Shown here piece by piece: positions 34,959 through 42,022 of a stretch of DNA of 64,000 nt. The notes under the pieces are model-generated. The model ran no database searches. It worked only from the letters and a program-made list of their open reading frames with translations, and was not told the DNA's origin. Location: contig JAEWLS010000011.1 of assembly GCA_023457435.1 (NCBI GenBank), positions 62,001 through 126,000 of the forward strand, given 5' to 3'. The position numbers and the translations under genes are program-made. The DNA is from Pseudomonadota bacterium. Lineage in GTDB: Bacteria; Pseudomonadota; Alphaproteobacteria; Rhizobiales; Rhizobiaceae. Within the stretch, counting starts at the first letter, position 1. Each line of letters begins with the position of its first letter.

Positions 34959-36446
34959 ATGGCGCTTTCGGCCAGGTTGCAGATCCGCCAGAGCCAGTCT
35001 CTGGTGATGACGCCGCAGCTCATGCAGTCGATCCGGCTGCTTCAGCTCAGCCATATGGAGCTTGAACGCTTCATCGACGAGGAGATCGAGCGCAATCCGC
35101 TGCTCGACCGCGTGGACAGGCGCGAGAGCGCCAGCATCGAGCCGGAAGATCGGCCGAAAGACGCCGGAAACTCCGAATGGACCTCGGAGGGCATGTCGGA
35201 GCGGCTCGACACCTCGCTCGAGAACGTCTTCCCCGACGATCCGGGCACGCGGGACGCGCTGTCCAGCGACCTTGCCGCTCAGTGGAAATCAGCATCCGGA
35301 AGTCGCGCCCTTGGCGAAGGCATCGACCTCGAGGCGACGACGGCAGCCAAACTCACCCTTGCCGACCACGTCGGCGAGCAGATCGCATTCGCGTTCTCCG
35401 ATCCGCTGCGCCTTTCGGTTGCGCGGGTGCTGGCCGATGGGCTGAACGACGCCGGCTACCTGGAGATCGACACCGCCGACGTGGCAGAGCGTCTCGCCCT
35501 TCCGGTCGCGACGGTCGACGGCGTGCTTGCCGTGTGCCAGACGTTCGACCCGCCCGGCATTTTCGCGCGTCACCTCGCCGAGTGCCTGTCGCTGCAGCTC
35601 GCGGCGCGCGACAGGCTCGACCCGGCAATGCGCTCCCTGCTCGGCCATCTCGAACTGCTGGCTCGCCGGGATTTCGCCACGCTGAGGCGCATCTGCGGCG
35701 TCGACGACGAGGATCTCATCGACATGCTGGCCGAGATCCGGCGGCTGGATCCGAAGCCCGGCACCGCGTTCGCCGGCGGCGTTGCCGACACGGTGGTTCC
35801 GGATGTCGTGGTCACGCCGGCGCCCGACGGCAGCTGGGCGATCGAGCTGAACCCGGACACGCTGCCCCGCGTCCTCGTCGACCAGAGCTACTATGCCGAG
35901 GTCTCGCGTCAGACGCGCGTGGCCGCGGAGCGGGAGTTTCTCAGCGATTGCCTGCAGAGCGCAAACTGGCTGACGCGCAGCCTCGACCAGCGCGCGCGTA
36001 CCATCCTGAAGGTGGCTTCGGAGATCGTCCGTCAGCAGGACGCGTTCCTGCTGCACGGCATCAGGCAGCTCAAGCCGCTCAACCTGCGCGCCGTCGCCGA
36101 TGCGATCGGCATGCATGAGTCGACCGTCAGCCGCGTGACGACCAACAAGTACATGATGACGCCGCGCGGCGTGTTCGAACTGCGCTTCTTCTTCACCGCT
36201 GCCATCGCGTCGGCCGAGGGCGGCGACGCGCATTCGGCGGAAGCCGTGAGAGACCGGATCCGCGAGCTGATCGAGGCGGAGCAGCCGGACGACGTGCTAT
36301 CGGACGACGCCATCGTCGATATGCTCAAGCGCAACGGCGTCGACATCGCTCGGCGAACCGTTGCCAAGTATCGCGAGGGTATGAACATCCCCTCTTCCGT
36401 GCAGCGACGGCGGGAAAAGCGGGCGCTGGCGTTCGCCGGCCGCTAG
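34959..36446 (+). CDS. rpoN: RNA polymerase sigma-54 factor
   Basis: The 495-residue sigma factor has the Gln/Leu-rich activator region I (LQIRQSQSLVMTPQLMQSI), an acidic region II, the core-binding region, and the C-terminal RpoN box ARRTVAKYRE that contacts the -24 element. It directs transcription of nitrogen and other genes with enhancer-binding activators. The ATG at 34959 matches family N-termini; the frame extends back over lptB and is rejected there. hpf and ptsN follow, the classic rpoN cluster. Confidence 0.97.
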   Translation: MALSARLQIRQSQSLVMTPQLMQSIRLLQLSHMELERFIDEEIERNPLLDRVDRRESASIEPEDRPKDAGNSEWTSEGMSERLDTSLENVFPDDPGTRDALSSDLAAQWKSASGSRALGEGIDLEATTAAKLTLADHVGEQIAFAFSDPLRLSVARVLADGLNDAGYLEIDTADVAERLALPVATVDGVLAVCQTFDPPGIFARHLAECLSLQLAARDRLDPAMRSLLGHLELLARRDFATLRRICGVDDEDLIDMLAEIRRLDPKPGTAFAGGVADTVVPDVVVTPAPDGSWAIELNPDTLPRVLVDQSYYAEVSRQTRVAAEREFLSDCLQSANWLTRSLDQRARTILKVASEIVRQQDAFLLHGIRQLKPLNLRAVADAIGMHESTVSRVTTNKYMMTPRGVFELRFFFTAAIASAEGGDAHSAEAVRDRIRELIEAEQPDDVLSDDAIVDMLKRNGVDIARRTVAKYREGMNIPSSVQRRREKRALAFAGR

Positions 36447-36519
36447 GCTGCTCCCGAGGTCGCGTTGACAGGGCGAGGGGAAGCTAATAGAAGCCGCGCC
36501 GCAACGGACGGGTTCCATT

Positions 36520-36569
36520 CCGGCCGCATGAGTTCCGGCCGCGGCGCCTCAGCGCCGAGATGCGGCCGG
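36520..36569 (+). other. Structured leader upstream of hpf
   Basis: Nested inverted repeats lie in the 218-bp rpoN-hpf gap: outer arms CCGGCCGCAT (36520-36529) and ATGCGGCCGG (36560-36569), inner hairpin GGCGC-CTCA-GCGCC. A TTGACA-N17-TAGAAG promoter-like pair occurs at 36465-36493. The leader could influence hpf expression or stop rpoN readthrough; no U-tract follows. Confidence 0.45.
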
Positions 36570-36664
36570 GGTGCCGGCGCAATGCCGGAAGACCTTGTGC
36601 CATTGAGACACGGGTATAAACTCGCGGCAACCGAAGCCAAAAAAGAACAAGGATCGGCCTTTCG

Positions 36665-37246
36665 ATGAGCCTGCGCATTTCGGGTAAGCATATGGATATC
36701 GGGGAGGCGTTTCGCCTCCGCATCGAAAGCAGGATCGGCGACGCGATCGAAAAGTATTTTGACGGCGGCTTTTCCGGCCGCGTCACGGTCGAGAAGGCCG
36801 GCTCGCGCTTCAACGCCGATTGCATGATCCATCTCGACAGCGGCATCGCCCTGCAGGCCTCCGGTACGGCCGCGGATCCGATGCCCGCCTTCGATGCAGC
36901 GGCGGAGCGCATCGAAAAGCGTCTGCGCCGCTACAAGCGCAAGCTCAAGTCCCACCAGACGGGCAACGCCAGCGAGACCATCGACTTGAACTACCGCGTC
37001 ATGGCCGCGGTGGGCGAGGACGAGGAAGAGGTCGCCGAGGACTTCGCGCCGGCGATCGTCGCGGAATCCACGGTCGCTCTCAACACCATGTCGGTCGCCG
37101 CCGCGGTGGTCGAACTCGACACGAAGGACAGCCCGGTCTTCGTGTTCCGCGATTCGGGCAGCGGTGCGGTCAGCGTCGTCTACCGCCGCACCGATGGAAA
37201 TATTGGCTGGATCGACACCGCATCGGCTGCATCGCGCCGCAACTGA
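36665..37246 (+). CDS. hpf: Ribosome hibernation-promoting factor, long form
   Basis: The 193-residue long-form HPF has an N-terminal ribosome-binding domain (LRISGKHMDIGEAFRLRIES, with the beta-alpha fold through about residue 100) and a C-terminal dimerisation domain (about 135-190, SPVFVFRDSGSGAVSVVYRR). Long HPF alone dimerises 70S ribosomes into inactive 100S particles under starvation. It sits between rpoN and ptsN as in most alphaproteobacteria. The ATG is clear. Confidence 0.94.
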   Translation: MSLRISGKHMDIGEAFRLRIESRIGDAIEKYFDGGFSGRVTVEKAGSRFNADCMIHLDSGIALQASGTAADPMPAFDAAAERIEKRLRRYKRKLKSHQTGNASETIDLNYRVMAAVGEDEEEVAEDFAPAIVAESTVALNTMSVAAAVVELDTKDSPVFVFRDSGSGAVSVVYRRTDGNIGWIDTASAASRRN

Positions 37247-37291
37247 GGTTTTCACGCGGCGCCGAGAACGGCTGCCGCGAGGAGAGTTGAT

Positions 37292-37756
37292 ATGGATCTG
37301 AGCGATCTGATCGAGGTTTCCTCGGTCATGCCGACCCTCAAGGCCAATTCCAAGAAGCAGCTGCTTCAGCTCCTGGCCGAGAAGGCCGCGCAGGTCACCG
37401 GTCTGACCGAGCGGGAGATATTCGACACCATATTGCAGCGCGAGCGGCTCGGCTCGACGGGCGTCGGCAACGGCATCGCCATTCCCCATGGCAAGCTGCG
37501 CGGCATCCGCAAGATCATCGGGGTCTTTGCCCGTCTCGAAACGCCGGTCGACTTCGAGTCGCTCGACGACCAGCCCGTCGACCTGGTCTTTCTGCTGCTC
37601 GCGCCCGAAAGCGCCGGCGCCGACCATCTGAAGGCGCTGTCGCGGATTGCCCGCGTTCTGCGCGACAGCGACACAGTTGCCAAGATCCGCGGCTCGAACG
37701 ACGCAGCGGCGATCTACACCTTCCTGGCGCAGACGCCGGCTTCGCACGCCGCCTGA
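37292..37756 (+). CDS. ptsN: PTS IIA-like nitrogen regulatory protein (EIIA-Ntr)
   Basis: The 154-residue EIIA domain protein carries the phosphorylated His66 in GIAIPHGKL. It accepts phosphate from NPr in the PTS-Ntr chain and regulates potassium uptake, carbon/nitrogen balance and envelope functions by binding partner proteins. No transport EIIB/EIIC is encoded nearby, as expected for PtsN. GAGGAG lies just before the ATG. A 12-bp stem terminator follows the stop. Confidence 0.96.
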   Translation: MDLSDLIEVSSVMPTLKANSKKQLLQLLAEKAAQVTGLTEREIFDTILQRERLGSTGVGNGIAIPHGKLRGIRKIIGVFARLETPVDFESLDDQPVDLVFLLLAPESAGADHLKALSRIARVLRDSDTVAKIRGSNDAAAIYTFLAQTPASHAA

Positions 37757-37776
37757 TTCCGCCTGGAAGCCTTACC

Positions 37777-37803
37777 CATAAGGGCGCCGTCGGCGCCCTT
37801 ATG
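37777..37803. terminator. Bidirectional terminator between ptsN and GST gene
   Basis: A perfect 12-bp inverted repeat (CATAAGGGCGCC / GGCGCCCTTATG) with a 3-nt loop lies between the convergent ptsN and glutathione transferase genes. The outer arms give short T-rich ends on both strands. Confidence 0.8.
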
Positions 37804-37813
37804 CGTTTCAGGA

Positions 37814-38518
37814 TCAGCCGCGCGGCGGGATGTTGAGGCCGCGTTCGACCGCGGGCCGTGCGAGGGCGCGTTTCAGCCAGTCGTTCACCCGCGGCATGCG
37901 ATCGAGCCCAACCAGTTCGGTCGCCTCGTAGAAGGTACCAATGGCGCGGACCCAGCCGATCATCGACACGTCGGCGATCGTGAAGTCGCTGCCCATGATC
38001 CAGTCACGGCCTTCCAGGCGCTTCTCCAGGACGCCGAGAAGGCGCTTGGTCTCGTCGCGATAACGTTCAAGCGGGCGCTTGTCCTCGATCGCCTTGCCGG
38101 CAAACTTGTGAAAGAACCCGAGCTGCCCGAACATCGGCCCTATGCCGGCCATCTGGAAGAACACCCATTGCAGGGTCTCATAGCGCTCGGCCGGATCCTT
38201 CGAGAGCAGCTTTCCGGTCTTGTCGCCGAGATAGACGAGGATGGCGCCACTCTCGAACAGCCCGAACGGCTTGCCCCCAGGCCCGTCGGGATCGACGATC
38301 GCGGGGATCTTGCCGTTCGGGTTGAGCGAAAGGAATTCCGGCCCCCACGTCTCGTTCTTCATGATGTTCACGGTGTGGGCTTCATAAGGCAGCCCAGTCT
38401 CCTCGAGCATGATCGAGGCTTTTACGCCGTTTGGCGTCGGGAAAGAGTAGAGCTGCAGGCGGTCAGGGTGCTGCGCAGGCCAGCGCGTGGCGATCGGGAA
38501 GGCGGAAAGGTCGGTCAA
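37814..38518 (-). CDS. Glutathione S-transferase family protein (YghU/Ure2p-like)
   Basis: The 234-residue protein has an N-terminal thioredoxin-fold GST domain (LQLYSFPTPNGVKASIMLEE, then NPNGKIPAIVD and FESGAILVYL) and a C-terminal helical domain (SDFTIADVSMIGWV is the N-capping box region). The spaced PNGVK site and overall form resemble the Nu-class/YghU group, which acts on organic peroxides and disulfides. The substrate is unknown. It is divergent from ureD with 118 bp between the start codons. Confidence 0.88.
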   Translation of the reverse strand: MTDLSAFPIATRWPAQHPDRLQLYSFPTPNGVKASIMLEETGLPYEAHTVNIMKNETWGPEFLSLNPNGKIPAIVDPDGPGGKPFGLFESGAILVYLGDKTGKLLSKDPAERYETLQWVFFQMAGIGPMFGQLGFFHKFAGKAIEDKRPLERYRDETKRLLGVLEKRLEGRDWIMGSDFTIADVSMIGWVRAIGTFYEATELVGLDRMPRVNDWLKRALARPAVERGLNIPPRG

Positions 38519-38589
38519 GCTTCGTCCCCTGTGAAGTTGCCGCCTCTAGATAGAGGTTCGGCAATAGGCTTCAAGGCGATCCCGCGACA

Positions 38590-38604
38590 CGGCCCAGGCC
38601 TTGC
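38590..38604 (+). promoter_or_regulatory. Candidate sigma-54 (-24/-12) promoter before ureD
   Basis: CGGCCCAGGCCTTGC has the GG-N10-GC spacing and the TTGC half of the sigma-54 consensus; the -24 half matches only in GGC and one further base. Transcription would begin near 38616, just before the ATG at 38637. Chance occurrence in GC-rich DNA is quite possible. Confidence 0.35.
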
Positions 38605-38636
38605 ATGGCATCGGCCGTATGTGGAACCCTGAACAC

Positions 38637-39476
38637 ATGAACGCCCTGCCGAGGGATCAGCAGCGCCTTGCCTCGCAGCGCGTTGCCGGCGTCGGGCGGC
38701 TCGCGGTCGAGGCAACGGGCGGCCGTACTCGCCTTTGGGAGCTTTATCAGGAGGGCGCCGCGAAGATCCGCGTGCCTACCGATGACGGAACCGGTCAGCA
38801 GGCGGTGCTGATCAATACGGCCGGCGGCGTTACCGGCGGCGATCGTGTCGACTGGACGATCGAGGTCGGTCCCGGCGCGGCGCTGACCACGACGACACAG
38901 GCGAGCGAAAAGGTGTACCGCTCCGCTTATGGCGAGGCGCGGATCGCCTCGACGATCGAGGTCGGGGCTCGCGGCAGGCTTTCCTGGCTGCCCCAGGAAA
39001 CGATCCTGTACCAGGGCGCGGCGCTCTCGCGCGAACTATCGGTCGCGCTCTCGCCGGGCGCCGAGGCGCTGTTGGCCGAGGCGGTGGTCCTCGGCCGCAA
39101 GGCGCATGGAGAAACGGTCACGCGGGCGCGCTTCCGCGATCGCTGGCGGATCAGTGCGAACGGCAGGCTCGTGCATGCCGACGATATCGCGTTGGGACCT
39201 GATGTTGCGGCGATCACGGCGGCTGCCGCGGGTTTGGCTGGCCGCACGGCCTTCGCAACGGTGCTGCTCGTCTCGGAAGAGGCAGAAGCGCTGCTTGAGG
39301 CTGCGCGAGGAGTGATCGGCGAAGACGGCGGCGCGAGCTTCTGGCGCGTCGGCGGACATGGCAAGCTTCTTGCGAGGCTGGTCGCGGCAGACGGTCATTC
39401 GCTTCGCGCGCGGCTGGGGCCGCTTCTGCGTCTGCTCAATCGCGGGGCAGCGCTGCCTAAATTGTGGTCAACCTAG
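38637..39476 (+). CDS. ureD: Urease accessory protein UreD (UreH)
   Basis: The 279-residue accessory protein forms the platform for UreF and UreG that inserts nickel and CO2 into apo-urease. Recognisable family stretches are LWELYQEGAAKIRVP, LINTAGGVTGGDRV (the UreD signature) and LTTTTQASEKVYRS. The start at 38637 fits homologues; ATG at 38619 and TTG at 38601 are alternatives. It is the first gene of the urease operon and is followed 10 bp later by ureA. Confidence 0.93.
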   Translation: MNALPRDQQRLASQRVAGVGRLAVEATGGRTRLWELYQEGAAKIRVPTDDGTGQQAVLINTAGGVTGGDRVDWTIEVGPGAALTTTTQASEKVYRSAYGEARIASTIEVGARGRLSWLPQETILYQGAALSRELSVALSPGAEALLAEAVVLGRKAHGETVTRARFRDRWRISANGRLVHADDIALGPDVAAITAAAAGLAGRTAFATVLLVSEEAEALLEAARGVIGEDGGASFWRVGGHGKLLARLVAADGHSLRARLGPLLRLLNRGAALPKLWST

Positions 39477-39486
39477 GACCGAACTC

Positions 39487-39822
39487 ATGATGCTTACCCC
39501 GAGGGAAAAGGACAAGCTGCTGGTCGCCATGGCGGCGATTGTCGCGCGCAAGCGGCTGGAACGCGGGGTCAAGCTCAATCATCCGGAGGCGATCGCGCTC
39601 ATCACGGACTTCGTCGTCGAAGGCGCCCGCGACGGACGCAGCGTCGCCGATCTCATGGAAGCAGGCGCCCATGTCATCACCCGCGACCAGGTGATGGAGG
39701 GTATCGCCGAGATGATCCACGACGTGCAGGTCGAGGCAACGTTTCCGGACGGCACGAAGCTGGTGACCGTCCACGAGCCGATTCGCGGTTCCAGGCCGCT
39801 CACACCGGCCAAACAGCAATAG
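39487..39822 (+). CDS. ureA: Urease subunit gamma
   Basis: The 111-residue gamma subunit of the three-subunit bacterial urease carries LTPREKDKLLVAMAAIVARKR, LNHPEAIALITDFVVEGARDG and GIAEMIHDVQVEATFPDGTKLVT landmarks across its length. It packs against UreB and UreC in the (abc)3 enzyme. Two ATG codons are adjacent at 39487 and 39490; either could be used. The C-terminus is about ten residues longer than in most enterobacterial UreA. Confidence 0.96.
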   Translation: MMLTPREKDKLLVAMAAIVARKRLERGVKLNHPEAIALITDFVVEGARDGRSVADLMEAGAHVITRDQVMEGIAEMIHDVQVEATFPDGTKLVTVHEPIRGSRPLTPAKQQ

Positions 39823-39836
39823 AGAAGGGCGCACCG

Positions 39837-40439
39837 ATGTTCCGATGCATTTCGCTGGCCGTTGCGGCCCTCGGCGTAACCACGCTTCCTGCCCTTGCCC
39901 ACCTCGATCCGGGTGAGCACGGCTCATTCGCAGCGGGCTTCTCTCACCCTCTGTTCGGCACCGACCACATACTGGCGATGATCGCGGTCGGACTGTGGGC
40001 AGCGCTGCTCGGGCCAATGCTTGGCCGCCGCGCGCTGTGGCTGGTACCCGCAGCTTTCGTCACCACGATGGCCGCAGGCTTCGCCGCGGCGATGCTCGAC
40101 CTGCCTCTGCCCTTCGTCGAGCCTGTGATCCTTGCCTCGGTGGTGGTCATCGGACTGCTTGCCGCCGCCGCGCTGAAAGTGCCGACGCATGCCGCCATGG
40201 GTATGGTCGGCCTGTTCGCGTTCTTCCACGGCCACGCGCATGGCAGCGAACTTGGCGAGGCCGGCGCCGGAGCATTTGCAGCCGGTTTCATCGTCGCGAC
40301 GGCGCTACTTCACGCGCTCGGCATCGCACTCGGTCTGCTGCTCGCCCGATCCTTGGGCACGTCGCGGGGGCGCATGGCCACGCGTGCGGCGGGCGCCGCA
40401 ACGGCGATCGGCGGCCTCTGGCTCGCCTTCGGAGGTTGA
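39837..40439 (+). CDS. ureJ: HupE/UreJ-family nickel permease
   Basis: The 200-residue membrane protein has a signal-like first helix ending ALA, then six hydrophobic segments. The HupE signature HPLFGTDHILAMIAVGLWA and the second metal-site stretch FAFFHGHAHGSEL are both present; their His and Asp residues are implicated in nickel transport. Its place between ureA and ureB argues for supplying nickel to this urease. It is 14 bp after ureA and 2 bp before ureB. Confidence 0.9.
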   Translation: MFRCISLAVAALGVTTLPALAHLDPGEHGSFAAGFSHPLFGTDHILAMIAVGLWAALLGPMLGRRALWLVPAAFVTTMAAGFAAAMLDLPLPFVEPVILASVVVIGLLAAAALKVPTHAAMGMVGLFAFFHGHAHGSELGEAGAGAFAAGFIVATALLHALGIALGLLLARSLGTSRGRMATRAAGAATAIGGLWLAFGG

Positions 40440-40441
40440 CG

Positions 40442-40747
40442 ATGGTTCCGGGCGAGATCATCACCGCGGCCGGCGAGCTTGAACTCAATGCCGGGGCCGC
40501 GACCGTGACGTTGCGAGTCGCCAACACAGGTGACCGGCCTGTGCAGGTCGGCAGCCACTATCACTTCTACGAGACCAATCAGGGGCTGCGCTTCGACCGA
40601 AAGAAGGCGCGAGGGATGCGCCTCGACATCGCCGCCGGGACGGCAGTCCGCTTCGAGCCCGGCCAGGAGCGCGACGTCACCCTCGTCCCGCTCTCCGGGA
40701 AGCGCGAGGTCTACGGCTTCCAGCAAAAGGTCATGGGCAGGCTGTGA
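40442..40747 (+). CDS. ureB: Urease subunit beta
   Basis: The 101-residue beta subunit starts MVPGEIITAAGELELNAG and contains the conserved RPVQVGSHYHFYETNQGLRFDR and MRLDIAAGTAVRFEPGQER regions. The surrounding frame is open from 39995, but that portion lies inside ureJ and is not coding. It is separate from ureA, as in most bacteria outside Helicobacter. Its stop is only 11 bp from the stop of a convergent gene, where the operon is broken by two minus-strand genes. Confidence 0.95.
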   Translation: MVPGEIITAAGELELNAGAATVTLRVANTGDRPVQVGSHYHFYETNQGLRFDRKKARGMRLDIAAGTAVRFEPGQERDVTLVPLSGKREVYGFQQKVMGRL

Positions 40748-40758
40748 ACCAGGGGCGG

Positions 40759-41202
40759 TCAGTTGGTGGCGCGACCCGCGACGAAAATCGTCGCGTCGTC
40801 TCCACCGAACTCCACTGCGACCACGTCGCGCAGCAGGATGCCGCTCGAATCCAACGCGTGATAGAAGATGGCGCTGCCCTCGATTTCGGCGCGGAGCGCG
40901 TCGATGCGGTCGCGGTTCTGCTCTATCGTCTTGCTGAGCGGCGAGTTTGGCTCCGTCAAACCGGGGACAACGACAATGTCGACCTTGCCGACCTGCGAGC
41001 GCTTGCGGATTTCCGCGGCATTGGTGCCGCTTTTCTCAATAGCGGCGGCGATCCGGGCGTCTTCGTCAGCCACCGGCTTTTCTTCGGTCACGACAGGGGC
41101 GTCGATGATCGTATCGACGGCGCCTTCGGTTTTCAGCCCCTGGGCCGACACCGTGAGCGTTCCGGCCAAGAGGGCCGCGAGAGTGAGATCGAGGATCTTC
41201 AT
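40759..41202 (-). CDS. Secreted hypothetical protein inside the urease cluster
   Basis: This 147-residue product has a signal peptide (KILDLTLAALLAGTLTVSAQG) and a mature domain that I do not recognise. It is acidic and helical in the middle (DEDARIAAAIEKSG) and ends in beta-rich segments (KVDIVVVPGLTEPN; VVAVEFGGDDATIFVAG). It runs antisense to the urease operon between ureB and ureC. No ribosome site is evident for the ATG at 41202; an ATG at 41241 is an alternative that would place the start inside the upstream terminator stem. Confidence 0.65.
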   Translation of the reverse strand: MKILDLTLAALLAGTLTVSAQGLKTEGAVDTIIDAPVVTEEKPVADEDARIAAAIEKSGTNAAEIRKRSQVGKVDIVVVPGLTEPNSPLSKTIEQNRDRIDALRAEIEGSAIFYHALDSSGILLRDVVAVEFGGDDATIFVAGRATN

Positions 41203-41213
41203 GACACAAGAAA

Positions 41214-41239
41214 GCGGCGCGGGCTGTCGCCCGCGCCGC
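41214..41239 (-). terminator. Rho-independent terminator after the Gly-rich secreted protein
   Basis: An 11-bp perfect stem (GCGGCGCGGGC / GCCCGCGCCGC) with TGTC loop; on the minus strand it is followed by TTTCTTG. It lies between the two antisense genes and should end transcription of the upstream one at least partly. Confidence 0.75.
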
Positions 41240-41250
41240 ATATCCTATCT

Positions 41251-41823
41251 TTATCGAACGTAGACGGTGAGCGACCCGTCGGCGGCGACGTTGGCGCCGA
41301 GCACATCCTCCGAGGAGAGGCCCTGCGCCTCGAGCGCGCCCATGATCGCCATGTTCGACTTCACCGACGCGCGCGTCGCGTCGATGTTGGCGCCGTTCTG
41401 CGACTCAAGCGTCGCCATCGCCTCAGTGCTCGCACCTTCGATGTCGCTGAGCTTGACGACGTTGACGCTGCGAACCTCGGTCATCGCCGAGAGGGCGTTC
41501 GACGAGTCCTTGCCGATCGCCGCCATGGCGCCGTCCCAATTCGAGCCGACCGCCGCCGTTGCCGTGTTGTCGATATTGGTCGCGGCTTCCGCGCCGAGCT
41601 TCACGGCCCCGTCTACCGAGGTTCCGGCCGAACCGCTATCGGTCCCTACGCTGGCGCCGCCATTCACGCCGGCGCCGACGTTCGCGCCGCCGGAGTCCGT
41701 CGTCCCGCCAACGGAGATGCCGCCGCCGACACCAACGCCAACGCCGGTCTGGGCGAGCGCAGGGGCGGCCATGAGCGCGCCGCTCATCAGCGCTGCGGTG
41801 GAAAGTGCAATGATCTTTTTCAT
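41251..41823 (-). CDS. Secreted Gly/Ser/Ala-rich hypothetical protein
   Basis: The 190-residue product has a clear signal peptide (KKIIALSTAALMSGALMAAPALA) and a Gly/Val/Ser-rich repeat-like stretch (about residues 26-75, such as GVGVGVGGGISVGG). A more ordered C-terminal half follows (about 80-190). AAAGGAG before the ATG is a strong ribosome site. I do not recognise the family; the composition resembles surface or matrix proteins. It lies antisense between ureB and ureC, starting 199 bp from the ureC start, so the two are divergent. Confidence 0.7.
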   Translation of the reverse strand: MKKIIALSTAALMSGALMAAPALAQTGVGVGVGGGISVGGTTDSGGANVGAGVNGGASVGTDSGSAGTSVDGAVKLGAEAATNIDNTATAAVGSNWDGAMAAIGKDSSNALSAMTEVRSVNVVKLSDIEGASTEAMATLESQNGANIDATRASVKSNMAIMGALEAQGLSSEDVLGANVAADGSLTVYVR

Positions 41824-41962
41824 GGGTGGTCTCCTTTAAGGGTCCCTTCCGTTTCGGCAGCTCGATTGGACGAACGCCGACGAACGAAGCGGCCCGTAGA
41901 TGCCTGCTTCAAGGGGTCAATGCGCACCGGCGACGACGGTTCCGATTTAGGTCTGGTGCGCA

Positions 41963-41993
41963 AACGGCGCAGCGTTCAGTCACCCGCGCCGTT
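41963..41993 (+). other. Hairpin in the ureC leader
   Basis: An 8-bp inverted repeat (AACGGCGC / GCGCCGTT, 15-nt loop) lies 30 bp before the ureC start. A tandem direct repeat GACGAACG occurs twice at 41869 and 41879 (10-bp period). This gap must contain any separate ureC promoter; no convincing -35/-10 pair was found. Confidence 0.4.
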
Positions 41994-42022
41994 TCAGCGC
42001 CGCGCGATATACGGAGTTTGAA

